A DNA stretch of 64,000 bases from Roseiarcus sp036513315 (GTDB taxonomy: Bacteria > Pseudomonadota > Alphaproteobacteria > Rhizobiales > Beijerinckiaceae), in assembly GCA_036513315.1 (NCBI GenBank), contig DATBZF010000065.1:1-64000 (forward strand). Direction: 5' to 3'. Positions 26,870 to 35,974 of this stretch are shown here, piece after piece. Numbering within the stretch: the first letter of the stretch is position 1; each line of letters begins with the position of its first letter. A program made the translations under genes and the position numbers. Under the pieces are notes generated by a model. The model was not told where the DNA came from, did not search any database, and saw only the letters and a list, made by a program, of their open reading frames with translations.

Positions 26870-27870
26870 GTTACTCAGATCAACTCATCGCCGAGCCATG
26901 GCGGTTCGATTTGTTCAACGTGCTGCGCCGCTTCGAGCGCGAGCATCCGCAAAAGCCGCGCATCGGCGATTCAGTAACGCTGTCGGACGAATTTGTGATC
27001 CTCTCCCAAAATCCCTACATGGAGTTCCCCGCTTCCACTCTGGAAGGCGCGATACCAGATTCTCCGGGGCGGATGCGCCTCATCGCGCGTTTTCTTGGCA
27101 TGTTCGGACCGCAGGGCGCGTTGCCGCTGACGACGACGGAAGAGAGCTATCTCTGGCTGTTGGAGCGCGACGATGCATTTCCCCGTTTTGCCGATATTTT
27201 CCAGCAGCGCTTTATTGCGCTCTTCTTTCGCGCGTGGGCTGATCCGCGGCCGATCGCCCAGAATGACCGGCCGGGCGAGGATCGCTTCTTTACCTACATC
27301 GGCTCGATGATCGGCGTCGGCTCGCCTTCCTATCGCAACGCCGACACGATTTCCGACTTCGCGAAGATGGAATTTGCCGGTCTCGTCGCGCCCAAAGCCA
27401 AGAGCGCCTCGCGCTTGCGCAGCCTGATCGCCGGGCTGTTCGGCGTGAACGTCGAGATCGACGAATTCGTCGGCTCCTGGCTCTCTTTCGACAAACGGGA
27501 ATGTACCCAACTCGGCGTCAATCAGAGCCTATTGGGCAGCGATAGCATTCTTGGGTCAAGCGTTTTCAGCGTCAACGACAAGTTCCGGATCCGAATTTTT
27601 GTGAAGGATATCGCACAATACGAGCGATTTCTGCCCGGTTCCGATCTCGCGCACCAGGTTGGCGACGCCGTTTTTCTGTATCTCGGAGAAGAGTTTGACT
27701 GGGACATGGAATTGGCGATTCCTGCCGGCGAAATCACACCGGTTCGTCTGGGGCAGAGCGCGAAACTTGGTTGGACCAGCTGGATGGCGCCAAATTGGTC
27801 AACGACGGATCAAACAATGCGAACGGACGCGAGATTTCATGTGGTCAGCCGCATGATGCACGATCGATAG
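26866..27870 (+). CDS. tssG: T6SS baseplate protein TssG
   Basis: Encodes 334 aa of the TssG/ImpH/VasB family: EPWRFDLFNVLRRFE at the N-terminus, MFGPQGALPLTTTE and FIALFFRAWADPRP in the middle. It forms the baseplate wedge with TssF. The start codon overlaps the tssF stop, which rules out the longer frame beginning inside tssF. Confidence 0.95.
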   Translation: MSYSDQLIAEPWRFDLFNVLRRFEREHPQKPRIGDSVTLSDEFVILSQNPYMEFPASTLEGAIPDSPGRMRLIARFLGMFGPQGALPLTTTEESYLWLLERDDAFPRFADIFQQRFIALFFRAWADPRPIAQNDRPGEDRFFTYIGSMIGVGSPSYRNADTISDFAKMEFAGLVAPKAKSASRLRSLIAGLFGVNVEIDEFVGSWLSFDKRECTQLGVNQSLLGSDSILGSSVFSVNDKFRIRIFVKDIAQYERFLPGSDLAHQVGDAVFLYLGEEFDWDMELAIPAGEITPVRLGQSAKLGWTSWMAPNWSTTDQTMRTDARFHVVSRMMHDR

Positions 27871-27906
27871 AAGGCTGCCAAACCCGAGAACCATGAGGGC
27901 GGAAAA

Positions 27907-30591
27907 ATGGGCGCGGACATTAGCGTCGAGTCGGTCACCGGCAAACTCAATCGAGTCGGTTACGAAGCGTTTATTCAAGCGCTGCGGCAGGCTAAAGGTG
28001 CGGGCAATCGCAACATCGAACTCGGTCATTGGATGCTGCATCTGGTTCAGCGGGACCGGACCGACATAGCTCTGACTGCCGATCATTTTGAGTTGAATCG
28101 CTCCAAGCTGCTCGGCGATGTGATAGCCGTCGTCAATGGCTTTCGCAAAAATGAGACGGAAATGCCTGGCATTTCCAATCAGGTCGCCGACGCTCTCGAC
28201 CGAGGCTGGCATTATGCGACGCTGTTGTTTGGGGAAACGCAGATTCGTACGGGGCATCTGCTGGTCGCCCTGCTCAAATCGCCCGAGCTGAAGCGCGCGC
28301 TTATCCATCTATCGCCCGAGTTCTCGAAGATTTCGACCGACGAACTCGCCGCCGATCATCGATCGATTTGGACTGGATCCGAAGAAGGCAATTTGCGCCC
28401 AATAGACGGGTCAGGGCTGGCCGCGGCTGGGGCCGAGAGCCCGCTCGCAGCGCCCGGGGCCGGAGGCACGACGGCGCTCGATCGCTTCAGCCAGGATTTG
28501 ACGGCGAGAGCGAAATCGGGCGAAATGGACCCGATCCTGGGGCGCGATGAGGAAGTCCGACAAATCATCGACGTGCTCATGCGCCGTCGTCAGAATAATC
28601 CGATCCTTACGGGCGAAGCGGGCGTAGGCAAGACCGCCGTTGTCGAGGGTTTTGCGCAACGTATCGCCTCAGGCGATGTACCCTCGGCTTTGCGCGGCGT
28701 GAAGCTCTGCGCACTCGATATCGGTCTGATGCAGGCTGGCGCCTCGATGAAGGGCGAGTTTGAACAACGTCTGCGGTCGGTGATCGATGAGGTGCAATCC
28801 TCGCCGACGCCGGTCATCCTGTTCATTGACGAAGCGCATACATTGATTGGCGCCGGCGGCGCCGCCGGAACTGGAGACGCCGCCAATCTGTTGAAACCAG
28901 CCCTCGCGCGCGGCACACTGCGCACAATCGCCGCTACGACGTTCGCCGAATATCGCCAATATTTCGAGAAGGACCCGGCGCTCACCCGCCGCTTCCAGCC
29001 GATTCAGATCGACGAGCCCGATGTCGCAACGGCCGCCATTATGTTGCGTGGTCTCGTGGCGCCGATGGAGAAGCATCACAAGGTGCGCGTCTCGAATGCA
29101 GCGATCGTTGGCGCCGTGCAATTCTCTCATCGCTATATTCCCGCGCGCCAGCTTCCTGACAAAGCAGTCAGCCTGCTAGACACCGCCTGTGCGCGTGTTG
29201 CTATCAGCCAGACCGTCAAGCCGCCTGCGGTCGAGGACGCTCAGGTTCGCATCGCCGCGCTTGAACAGGAAAAAGGCGCATTGATGCGCGAGCGCGACCT
29301 CGGCGACGCCGACGAGGAGCGCATTGCCGAGATCGACGCCGCACTTGGGCAAGCGCGCGATGGACTCGCGACGCTGGAAATGGACTGGTCCAACGAGCGG
29401 AAGCTGGTGCAGGAAATCCACGCGCTTCGCGCCAAGCTCGCCGGCAAAGCCGAGGACGGCGCAAAGTCGGGCGAGGCCGGAGAGCCGAACGCCGCGGTCG
29501 AAAATATGGAGGGCGATCGCTTGAGCTTGCTCGCCAAAGTCAGCGAGCTTGAGGCGATCGTTCCTGACAAGCGGATGATCTACGCGCATGTCGACGAGCA
29601 CGCCGTGGCGTCCGTCGTATCGGACTGGACGGGCATACCCGTTGGTCGCATGGTCGCAGACGAAGTCGAGACAGTGCTGAACCTGTCGACGATACTCAAT
29701 CGCCGGGTCGTGGGACAATCACATGGCCTGGCGATGATCGCCAAGCGCATCGAGACCAACCGCGCCAAGCTCGACAATCCAAGCAAGCCGATTGGCGTAT
29801 TCATGCTTTGCGGCCCTTCCGGCGTCGGCAAGACCGAGACAGCGCTGGCGCTCGCCGAGACGCTCTACGGCGGCGAGCAGAACATGATTACCATCAACAT
29901 GTCGGAATTCCAGGAAGCTCACACGGTCTCGGCGCTGAAAGGCGCACCACCGGGCTATGTCGGTTATGGCGAGGGCGGACGCCTGACCGAAGCAGTTCGT
30001 CGGCGCCCCTACAGTGTGATCCTGCTCGATGAAGTTGAAAAAGCCCATCCCGACGTGCATGAGATATTCTTCCAAGTGTTTGACAAAGGCGTCATGGAGG
30101 ACGGCACCGGCCGACGCGTAGATTTCAGGAACACACTGATCGTCCTAACTTCGAATGTTGGCACCGACGTTATTATGGCGGCGAGCCAGAATGCGCTTGG
30201 CGAGGATTCCGAAGCGTTGACGGCACACCTACGCCAGGAACTTCTCACCGTGTTCCCGCCGGCCCTGATGGGGCGCATGGTGATAATCCCGTATTTTCCC
30301 CTATCGCCGGAGATGTTGGGCGGTATCGTCCGTTTGCAATTGGCGCGCATCGGGAAGCGGATCGAGGAGAACCACGGCGCGTCGTTCGAGTTCGACGAGC
30401 TCGTCATCGATCACATCGTCTCGCTCTGCAACGATCCGGATTCAGGCGGTCGCGTCATCGACAACATCATTACCAGCACCATCCTGCCCTCTCTCTCTCG
30501 AGAAATCCTGAGACGTTCGCTCGCGGGGGAGGAAATTCACGAAACGAAAGTCAAGGTCGCGGAAGGGACGTTCGTCTATGAGGTGAGTTGA
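27907..30591 (+). CDS. tssH: T6SS sheath-recycling AAA+ ATPase ClpV (TssH)
   Basis: Encodes 894 aa, a class I Clp ATPase. Residues 1-150 are the ClpV N-domain. NBD1 has Walker A GEAGVGKT (from about 236) and the Walker B segment ILFIDEAHTLIGAGG; a coiled middle domain lies at about 440-540; NBD2 has GPSGVGKT (from about 636) and VILLDEVEKAHPDV. It disassembles contracted TssB-TssC sheath. It differs from ClpB in its N-domain and by its place at the end of the sheath operon. Confidence 0.96.
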   Translation: MGADISVESVTGKLNRVGYEAFIQALRQAKGAGNRNIELGHWMLHLVQRDRTDIALTADHFELNRSKLLGDVIAVVNGFRKNETEMPGISNQVADALDRGWHYATLLFGETQIRTGHLLVALLKSPELKRALIHLSPEFSKISTDELAADHRSIWTGSEEGNLRPIDGSGLAAAGAESPLAAPGAGGTTALDRFSQDLTARAKSGEMDPILGRDEEVRQIIDVLMRRRQNNPILTGEAGVGKTAVVEGFAQRIASGDVPSALRGVKLCALDIGLMQAGASMKGEFEQRLRSVIDEVQSSPTPVILFIDEAHTLIGAGGAAGTGDAANLLKPALARGTLRTIAATTFAEYRQYFEKDPALTRRFQPIQIDEPDVATAAIMLRGLVAPMEKHHKVRVSNAAIVGAVQFSHRYIPARQLPDKAVSLLDTACARVAISQTVKPPAVEDAQVRIAALEQEKGALMRERDLGDADEERIAEIDAALGQARDGLATLEMDWSNERKLVQEIHALRAKLAGKAEDGAKSGEAGEPNAAVENMEGDRLSLLAKVSELEAIVPDKRMIYAHVDEHAVASVVSDWTGIPVGRMVADEVETVLNLSTILNRRVVGQSHGLAMIAKRIETNRAKLDNPSKPIGVFMLCGPSGVGKTETALALAETLYGGEQNMITINMSEFQEAHTVSALKGAPPGYVGYGEGGRLTEAVRRRPYSVILLDEVEKAHPDVHEIFFQVFDKGVMEDGTGRRVDFRNTLIVLTSNVGTDVIMAASQNALGEDSEALTAHLRQELLTVFPPALMGRMVIIPYFPLSPEMLGGIVRLQLARIGKRIEENHGASFEFDELVIDHIVSLCNDPDSGGRVIDNIITSTILPSLSREILRRSLAGEEIHETKVKVAEGTFVYEVS

Positions 30592-30849
30592 CGCGGGCCC
30601 CGGGGAACATGCACAGGAACCGATATGGTCAATCGATTCGAAAAGCCGGATGAATTTCAACCGGACGCTGCCGCCGTCGCCATTGAGTGGTACGCAGAAG
30701 ATCTATTGTATGGGGCGCAATTTGTCGGCGGAGCCGTTCAAACGACCTCCCATTGCCGAACGGCAACGAAACGCGCGGCGGCCAAGGCCTGCCGGCCCAG
30801 AGAATGTCGCTGAAATCCGACAGCCAGCAGCTTTTGGAGACGCGCGTCG

Positions 30850-31269
30850 GTGAGATCTCGCCAAGATCGCCTTGCAATTTTCGTCCTTTTGATTTGGCTC
30901 GCGATGTGCGGTTCGGCTCCCGCGGCGTTGCGTGTCTGCAACAAAACGAAATATCTGCTCAACTTTGCCGTCGGCTACAATTCGGGCGCGGATTTTGCGA
31001 CCGAAGGCTGGTGGTCCATCACGCCCAATACATGCGCGACGCCGATCAAAGGTCCTCTGAAGAGCAGGTTTGTCTATGTCTACGCTACCGATATCGATGC
31101 CAACGACGTGTTGGAAGGCTCCGTGTCAATGTGCATCGACAGACGCAAATTCCAGATTTTCGGGATTGCCGACTGTTGGCGGCGCGGATTGCAGACAGTC
31201 AGTTTCGCCGAGATCGACACGCTGTCCTCTCCTGATTGGACGGCGTTTCTGAGCGACGCGCGCAAATAG
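30850..31269 (+). CDS. Secreted DUF1036 protein
   Basis: Encodes 139 aa: a signal peptide (FVLLIWLAMCGSAPA) and a DUF1036 domain with VCNKT, VGYNSG, TEGWWSITPNTC and RRKFQIFGIADCW. DUF1036 proteins are small periplasmic proteins common in alphaproteobacteria and of unknown role. The start is GTG with GGAG upstream. It lies between tssH and the convergent tssA, so it may be part of the secretion locus. Confidence 0.8.
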   Translation: MRSRQDRLAIFVLLIWLAMCGSAPAALRVCNKTKYLLNFAVGYNSGADFATEGWWSITPNTCATPIKGPLKSRFVYVYATDIDANDVLEGSVSMCIDRRKFQIFGIADCWRRGLQTVSFAEIDTLSSPDWTAFLSDARK

Positions 31270-31296
31270 GCGAGACGACGTTCGACGCGCCTTCCG

Positions 31297-32577
31297 CTAT
31301 CCGCCACGCTTCAGGCTCGAAAGTGCGTCCTCCGACAATAGGTCCTTGAGCAAGCTGAAAAAATCCCGCGACGCCAGCGCCTTCGCCCGGTCCAGCAGAT
31401 AAGGCGCAGGGCTCGACGGCTCGACGAGGCGCATGTGGGCGGCGACCCCGTCAATGAGCATCAGCGCCGCCGCACGCGACGGCGCGGGTGGGATTTGTCG
31501 TCGATCAGGCGGCGCGACGACGCTCTCGTTTGCTGGGACGCTATTGACAGGAACGGAGAACGCGCCTTCCGCTCCCACAAAGATTCGTGCGTTGTCGGCG
31601 TAATTCGGCGTCAGAAGTTTCATTACCTCATACAGATTCTTGCCCAATAGCTGACGCGTCTGGTTGATAAGCGGAACAGCGGCGCTTGATGGCTCCATTC
31701 GCTCAAAATAGCCCAACGCCGCCTCAAGGGCGGCGTCGACTTCGGCCACAGAGGCAAACTCCCCGGTTTGGCCCGACGATTTGTCCGCCTGCGAAGGCGG
31801 CGTTTCTTCTGTGGGCATGGGCGCCGCAATGCTGGGGTCGCGCCGCGCGACCGCCGCATGAATAAAGGAAGTCATCCGATCGACGAGGGGCGACAAGGCG
31901 TCGAAGCTCGGCGTCTGTTCGAAGCCCACCCGTTCGATCAGGGTCGCACGAATCTGGCCTATCGAAGACTTGACCCCCTGCAGAGACTTGAATGTCTGGG
32001 CGAGCCGGGACATGTCGCCATTAAGCAATAATTTGTCGATTGCGACTCCGTTTGGCAGGTTGTCGCCGTCGCGGGGTTTGACCTCGCCAAGAGCCGCCAA
32101 TTGCGCGCGAAAAGTCAGAACGCCATCGCGCTCCGACTCCGCCAGGGGTGCGTATTGCAGAGGCAGGACAATCACCGGGCCATCGTTTAGAGTGGAGAGC
32201 TGCGCGATTCGCGCGGCGAAATCGCCATTCTCGCTGCGAGGGTGAACACCGTCCCAGTGATCGGCAAGCGACTGCGCCAGAGTCACGAGCCATCGCGCGA
32301 ATCCATCCAAGTCCTTATTGAGAATGGACAGCTTGGCCAAAAGGATGAGGAGACGGATGTCATGGCTGCGCGCCAGCAGTTTTTCGCCGACCGCGTTGGC
32401 CTCATCAAAATCTATGGATTTTCGATCGAAGGAAAAAAACGCCGCAGGCAACTGGCCTTCTATTGCCGCCATGAAATTCATGAACTCAGGATCGCCCTCG
32501 GCGTCAAGATCAGGACCGCACGGAGCGTCCGCGGAAACGGGCGCCAGCAAGCCGACTTCGTCAATTGATGCACTCAT
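31297..32577 (-). CDS. tssA: T6SS protein TssA
   Basis: Encodes 426 aa of the TssA/ImpA family. The N-terminal ImpA_N domain (PVSADAPCGPDLDAEGDPEF, DHWDGVHPRSENGD) is clear. The C-terminus contains a second helical part with repeated motifs (PAPYLLDRAKALASRDFFSLL). TssA caps or coordinates baseplate, sheath and tube growth. It is on the minus strand between the DUF1036 gene and the divergent vgrG. Confidence 0.93.
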   Translation of the reverse strand: MSASIDEVGLLAPVSADAPCGPDLDAEGDPEFMNFMAAIEGQLPAAFFSFDRKSIDFDEANAVGEKLLARSHDIRLLILLAKLSILNKDLDGFARWLVTLAQSLADHWDGVHPRSENGDFAARIAQLSTLNDGPVIVLPLQYAPLAESERDGVLTFRAQLAALGEVKPRDGDNLPNGVAIDKLLLNGDMSRLAQTFKSLQGVKSSIGQIRATLIERVGFEQTPSFDALSPLVDRMTSFIHAAVARRDPSIAAPMPTEETPPSQADKSSGQTGEFASVAEVDAALEAALGYFERMEPSSAAVPLINQTRQLLGKNLYEVMKLLTPNYADNARIFVGAEGAFSVPVNSVPANESVVAPPDRRQIPPAPSRAAALMLIDGVAAHMRLVEPSSPAPYLLDRAKALASRDFFSLLKDLLSEDALSSLKRGG

Positions 32578-32762
32578 GACAGCGCTCTAGATTCGGATGG
32601 TCGGCTCCCTGCCGACGGAGGGATCACGCCAGACCGTAAAATATCTCACCTGGGCCAGAGCCGGCGCATGAAAATCCGTTCGAATTGGCTTTCGACTATG
32701 TCCCGGTATGGCTTATCGTCAAGCCGATAGACCTTCGGGAGCCCCTTTTGAATGAGGTTGTC

Positions 32763-34673
32763 ATGGCTGATAGTCTTTCGCAAGACGAGCGGATCGGATC
32801 GCTCGCTACGCCGTTGGGCAAGGACGTACTCGTCCTCGGCCGCTTTGACGGCAATGAAGGCCTGGGCGAGTTGTTTGAGTATCGAATAGAAGCGCTAAGC
32901 ACGCAAGCGAACATTGATTTCAACAGCCTGATCGGCCGCAATCTTTCCGTCCACCTCAAAACTGTCGACAATGTTGGGCGTGACTTTAGTGGCGTTCTCG
33001 TCGAGGCGCGATGGACGGGGAAGAGGGGTAAGCTCTTTATTTATAAGCTCGTGCTGAGACCATGGTTGTGGCTTTTATCCCGCACGTCCGACTGTCGGAT
33101 TTTTTCGTCGATGAAAGTCAACGACATTATCGTCAAAGTGTTTCAGGATAGGGGATTTACTGATTTCCGCGACGCTACCACCGAGAGCTACCCGACGTTG
33201 GAATATTGCGTGCAATATCGCGAAAGCGACATGAATTTCGTCTGCCGTCTGATGGAGGAATACGGGATTTACTATTTCTTCGACTACGAAAAAAAAGAGG
33301 GCGACAGCCCCACCAAACACACGCTTGTGTTGGCTGATTCGAAATCGTGCCATAAGCCAATTCCCGGGCTCGCTTCCGTCGCCCACTTACCCAAGACGGG
33401 CAATGTGCGCCGCGATAGCCAGCAGTTTGACGATTGGTCAACCTACCGCGGCTTTCAGAGCGGTCGCTTCGTGCTCAATGACTACGACTACGAGAAGCCG
33501 GGCGCGAATCTGCTTGCCGACGCCGAACACTCTGGCGGCTATGCTCACGGTTCGATGGAAATATACGATTACCCCGGCGACTACGACGATCAGAGGGAGG
33601 GCAAGACGCTCGCCAAGGTTCGCCTGGACGCCGACCAATCGAAAGACCAGCGCCGCTGGGCGCTTGGCTGCGCGCCATCGCTGCTACCGGGCTATACGAT
33701 CAAGCGGACGTCGACGGAAGGCTCCTCTCCTGAAGACGTGGAATATCTCTTGCTGCGCTGCACCCATGGCTTTGGCGATCAAACCTATGAATCGATCGGC
33801 GGCTATGCGGCGGGCGTGGCGAACTACGTTGGCGCCTATGAGTTGGCGAGCAGCGATCGTCAGTTCCGTTCGCCGCTGTTGACGCGAAAGTCAGTCATTC
33901 AAGGGCCGCAGACGGCTAAGGTCGTTGGTCAACAAGGCGAAGAGATCGACGTTGATAAAGAGGGTCGTATCTGCGTCCAGTTTTTTTGGGATCGCAAAAA
34001 GAAATCTTCGCGCCGGGTGCGCGTCGGACAGATATGGGCGGGGCACTACCAGAGAAGCTTGTTCATACCGCGCATCGGCGACGAAGTGATAGTGCATTTT
34101 CTTGAAGGCGATCCCGATCGGCCGTTGGTCGTCGGTTCTGTCTACAACGGCAATAACACCGTGCCGGTCGATTTGCCCGCCAACAAGACGAAGTCGGGCA
34201 TCAACACCGATTCGAGCAAAGGTCACAATGGGCGTAACGTCTTCTCATTCGAGGACAAGGCCGGCGAAGAGTATGTGAGCTTGCGGGCGCAGAAGGATCT
34301 CAAGGTCAAAGTGCTCAACGAAGAGATACGCTCGGTCGGCGCCGATCATCACGAAACGATTGGCGGCGATCTCACGCAACAAGTGGACGGCGATCAGACG
34401 CTGACTGTCGGAAGCGTGACGAAGGGCGGAGTCTATACCCTCACCGCGATGCAGCAGATCGTATTGACGGTCGGTCTCAGTTCGCTAACGATCGATGCGT
34501 CGGGCATTACCCTCAACGCCCCAACGATTACGTTCGTCGGGATGGGCAGCCTTAGCGCTATGGCGCCCCAAATCTCGATCGAAGGGATGACTACCATAAC
34601 GCCGATGCTCATGGCGACCGCCATCTCGTGGGGTGTGGCATCGGGGCCGCCTCCGCTTCCGGTTCCTGCTTAA
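32763..34673 (+). CDS. vgrG: T6SS spike protein VgrG (TssI)
   Basis: Encodes 636 aa: a gp27-like base (LVLGRFDGNEGLGELFEY, FVCRLMEEYGIYYFFDYE), the gp5 OB-fold (GRICVQFFWDR, SRRVRVGQIWAG, PRIGDEVIVHFLEGDPDRP) and a short beta-helix tail. The C-terminal end carries no extra catalytic domain, so this is a structural rather than evolved VgrG. I chose the ATG at 32763, preceded by GAGG, over the longer frame from 32685. No PAAR gene is adjacent. Confidence 0.95.
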   Translation: MADSLSQDERIGSLATPLGKDVLVLGRFDGNEGLGELFEYRIEALSTQANIDFNSLIGRNLSVHLKTVDNVGRDFSGVLVEARWTGKRGKLFIYKLVLRPWLWLLSRTSDCRIFSSMKVNDIIVKVFQDRGFTDFRDATTESYPTLEYCVQYRESDMNFVCRLMEEYGIYYFFDYEKKEGDSPTKHTLVLADSKSCHKPIPGLASVAHLPKTGNVRRDSQQFDDWSTYRGFQSGRFVLNDYDYEKPGANLLADAEHSGGYAHGSMEIYDYPGDYDDQREGKTLAKVRLDADQSKDQRRWALGCAPSLLPGYTIKRTSTEGSSPEDVEYLLLRCTHGFGDQTYESIGGYAAGVANYVGAYELASSDRQFRSPLLTRKSVIQGPQTAKVVGQQGEEIDVDKEGRICVQFFWDRKKKSSRRVRVGQIWAGHYQRSLFIPRIGDEVIVHFLEGDPDRPLVVGSVYNGNNTVPVDLPANKTKSGINTDSSKGHNGRNVFSFEDKAGEEYVSLRAQKDLKVKVLNEEIRSVGADHHETIGGDLTQQVDGDQTLTVGSVTKGGVYTLTAMQQIVLTVGLSSLTIDASGITLNAPTITFVGMGSLSAMAPQISIEGMTTITPMLMATAISWGVASGPPPLPVPA

Positions 34674-34712
34674 GCGCAATCGTCGAATCCAATTCGTGAT
34701 CAAGGGCGCGCG

Positions 34713-35306
34713 ATGTCTTCCCGTATTCGCTTCACCACGGCCCGACAAATCTTTGATACATTCGCAGCGGCCTCGGCCGACATCGCGACGCAGCCGACCG
34801 ACGACCCGCCGCTGACTTTCGTGCGCAAGCTCACGAAATCCGATCGGCCGGTCGACGCAATCGTCTTTTCCGCCTATCTGCTGCCGCGCCGTGAGGCTGT
34901 TTGGTGGGCCTGCCAATGCGTACGCGCGATCGAGGGTGAACCAATAGCCGAGGATGCGGCGCTGAAAGCGGCCGAGGCGTGGGTGCGCGATCCTGAAGAA
35001 TCGACGCGCCGCGCCGCGCTCGATCTCGGCGCCTCCGGAAACGTCCGCACTTCGACGACATGGCTGGCAAAATCGGCCGGGTGGTCGGGCGGCGACATAG
35101 CGGCGTCAGGCCACGCGCCGATTTCCGCGCCGGCGCACTTGACGGCCAAAGCCGTGGTGGCGGCGATCGTTCTGGCGATGGCCAAGGCGGGGACGCGGAA
35201 TCAGGCCCGCTGGATCGAGGCCTGCGCAGAGGCTTGCATTTGTTTTGCAGACGGGGGCGACGCCCGGCCGAGAGTCGCCCGAGATCGACAGACGCGGCTG
35301 CCGTGA
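34713..35306 (+). CDS. DUF6931 family protein, T6SS-associated
   Basis: Encodes 197 aa with RQIFDTFAAASADI, DAIVFSAYLLPRREAVWWAC, and AAEAWVRDPEE, the pattern of the DUF6931 family found beside vgrG or T6SS genes in alphaproteobacteria. No signal peptide. It follows vgrG by 39 bases on the same strand, so a role as spike-loading adaptor or accessory is plausible but unproven. The Ala-rich C-terminal half is probably helical. Confidence 0.75.
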   Translation: MSSRIRFTTARQIFDTFAAASADIATQPTDDPPLTFVRKLTKSDRPVDAIVFSAYLLPRREAVWWACQCVRAIEGEPIAEDAALKAAEAWVRDPEESTRRAALDLGASGNVRTSTTWLAKSAGWSGGDIAASGHAPISAPAHLTAKAVVAAIVLAMAKAGTRNQARWIEACAEACICFADGGDARPRVARDRQTRLP

Positions 35307-35500
35307 TAGCAGTGCATGTCGCGGGGAGGGCATCGCGCAAGCACGTTCGTGCCCATCGCCGAGCGTTACGGCGCTTCAACGTCTGTCCCACCTATTGCGG
35401 AATTCGCGGGGGCGCGCGGGAAGTCCAGTTCATCGCCGACACGCCGGACAGGTCGCCGCGTGACCCAAAGAATCCGGGCGCCCTGTCGTCCGGCGTTCGG

Positions 35501-35767
35501 TTATTTCTTCTTGTCCGAGTCCTTCGCGGAATTATCCTTTCTGCAATAATCTAAAGGTTCAGACCCTTTCGCAAATACTGTTTTATCTTTGCAAACGCTG
35601 TCGCATTGACCGATCAGATCGGACCCGCTTCCGTTGCAGTCCACGCACGTGCACTTTACTCCCGGGAAGTCCTGGCCCGTGCCAGCCGAGGCAATAGATG
35701 GAGCGGCTAGGGCAAGGCTCGCGGCTACTGCAGTATAGGCTACAATGCGGTTGACGACTGTTATCAT
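35501..35767 (-). CDS. Small Cys-rich secreted protein
   Basis: Encodes 88 aa: a signal peptide (about 1-28, ending IASA) and a 60-residue mature part with six Cys (KCTCVDCNG, QCDSVCKD, DYCRK), enough for three disulfides or a metal site, and a Lys/Asp-rich tail. A strong AGGAGG precedes the ATG. No family is recognised. It stands alone on the minus strand between the DUF6931 gene and the caspase-SEL1 gene. It resembles in style, not in sequence, the Cys-containing secreted protein at 20861. Confidence 0.7.
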   Translation of the reverse strand: MITVVNRIVAYTAVAASLALAAPSIASAGTGQDFPGVKCTCVDCNGSGSDLIGQCDSVCKDKTVFAKGSEPLDYCRKDNSAKDSDKKK

Positions 35768-35974
35768 CTGTTGATTCCTCCTGAGGTTCTATGTTGGTAC
35801 AATCCAGCAATATCGCCTGTCAAAACAAACGTCAATTTCCGGATTGCGGCTCAACTTAGCTGAATGGCGAACGGTGGCGACCACCGCAAGCAATATCGCG
35901 GATATGGAGAGTTACCTTTGATTTTATTCTATATTGAGCTGACGACGATATACTTAAACCTTCCGCGAGACCCA

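Noticed and set aside
30625..30813. 62-aa ORF after tssH
   Set aside because: Weak ribosome binding site and third-position GC near 54 percent, well below neighbouring genes; no family seen.
32685..32762. Longer VgrG start
   Set aside because: TTG start without family similarity; the ATG at 32763 begins the conserved N-terminus.
34433..34624. Possible antisense ORF at the vgrG tail as an immunity gene
   Set aside because: Low-complexity reading opposite the beta-helix repeats, no ribosome binding site.
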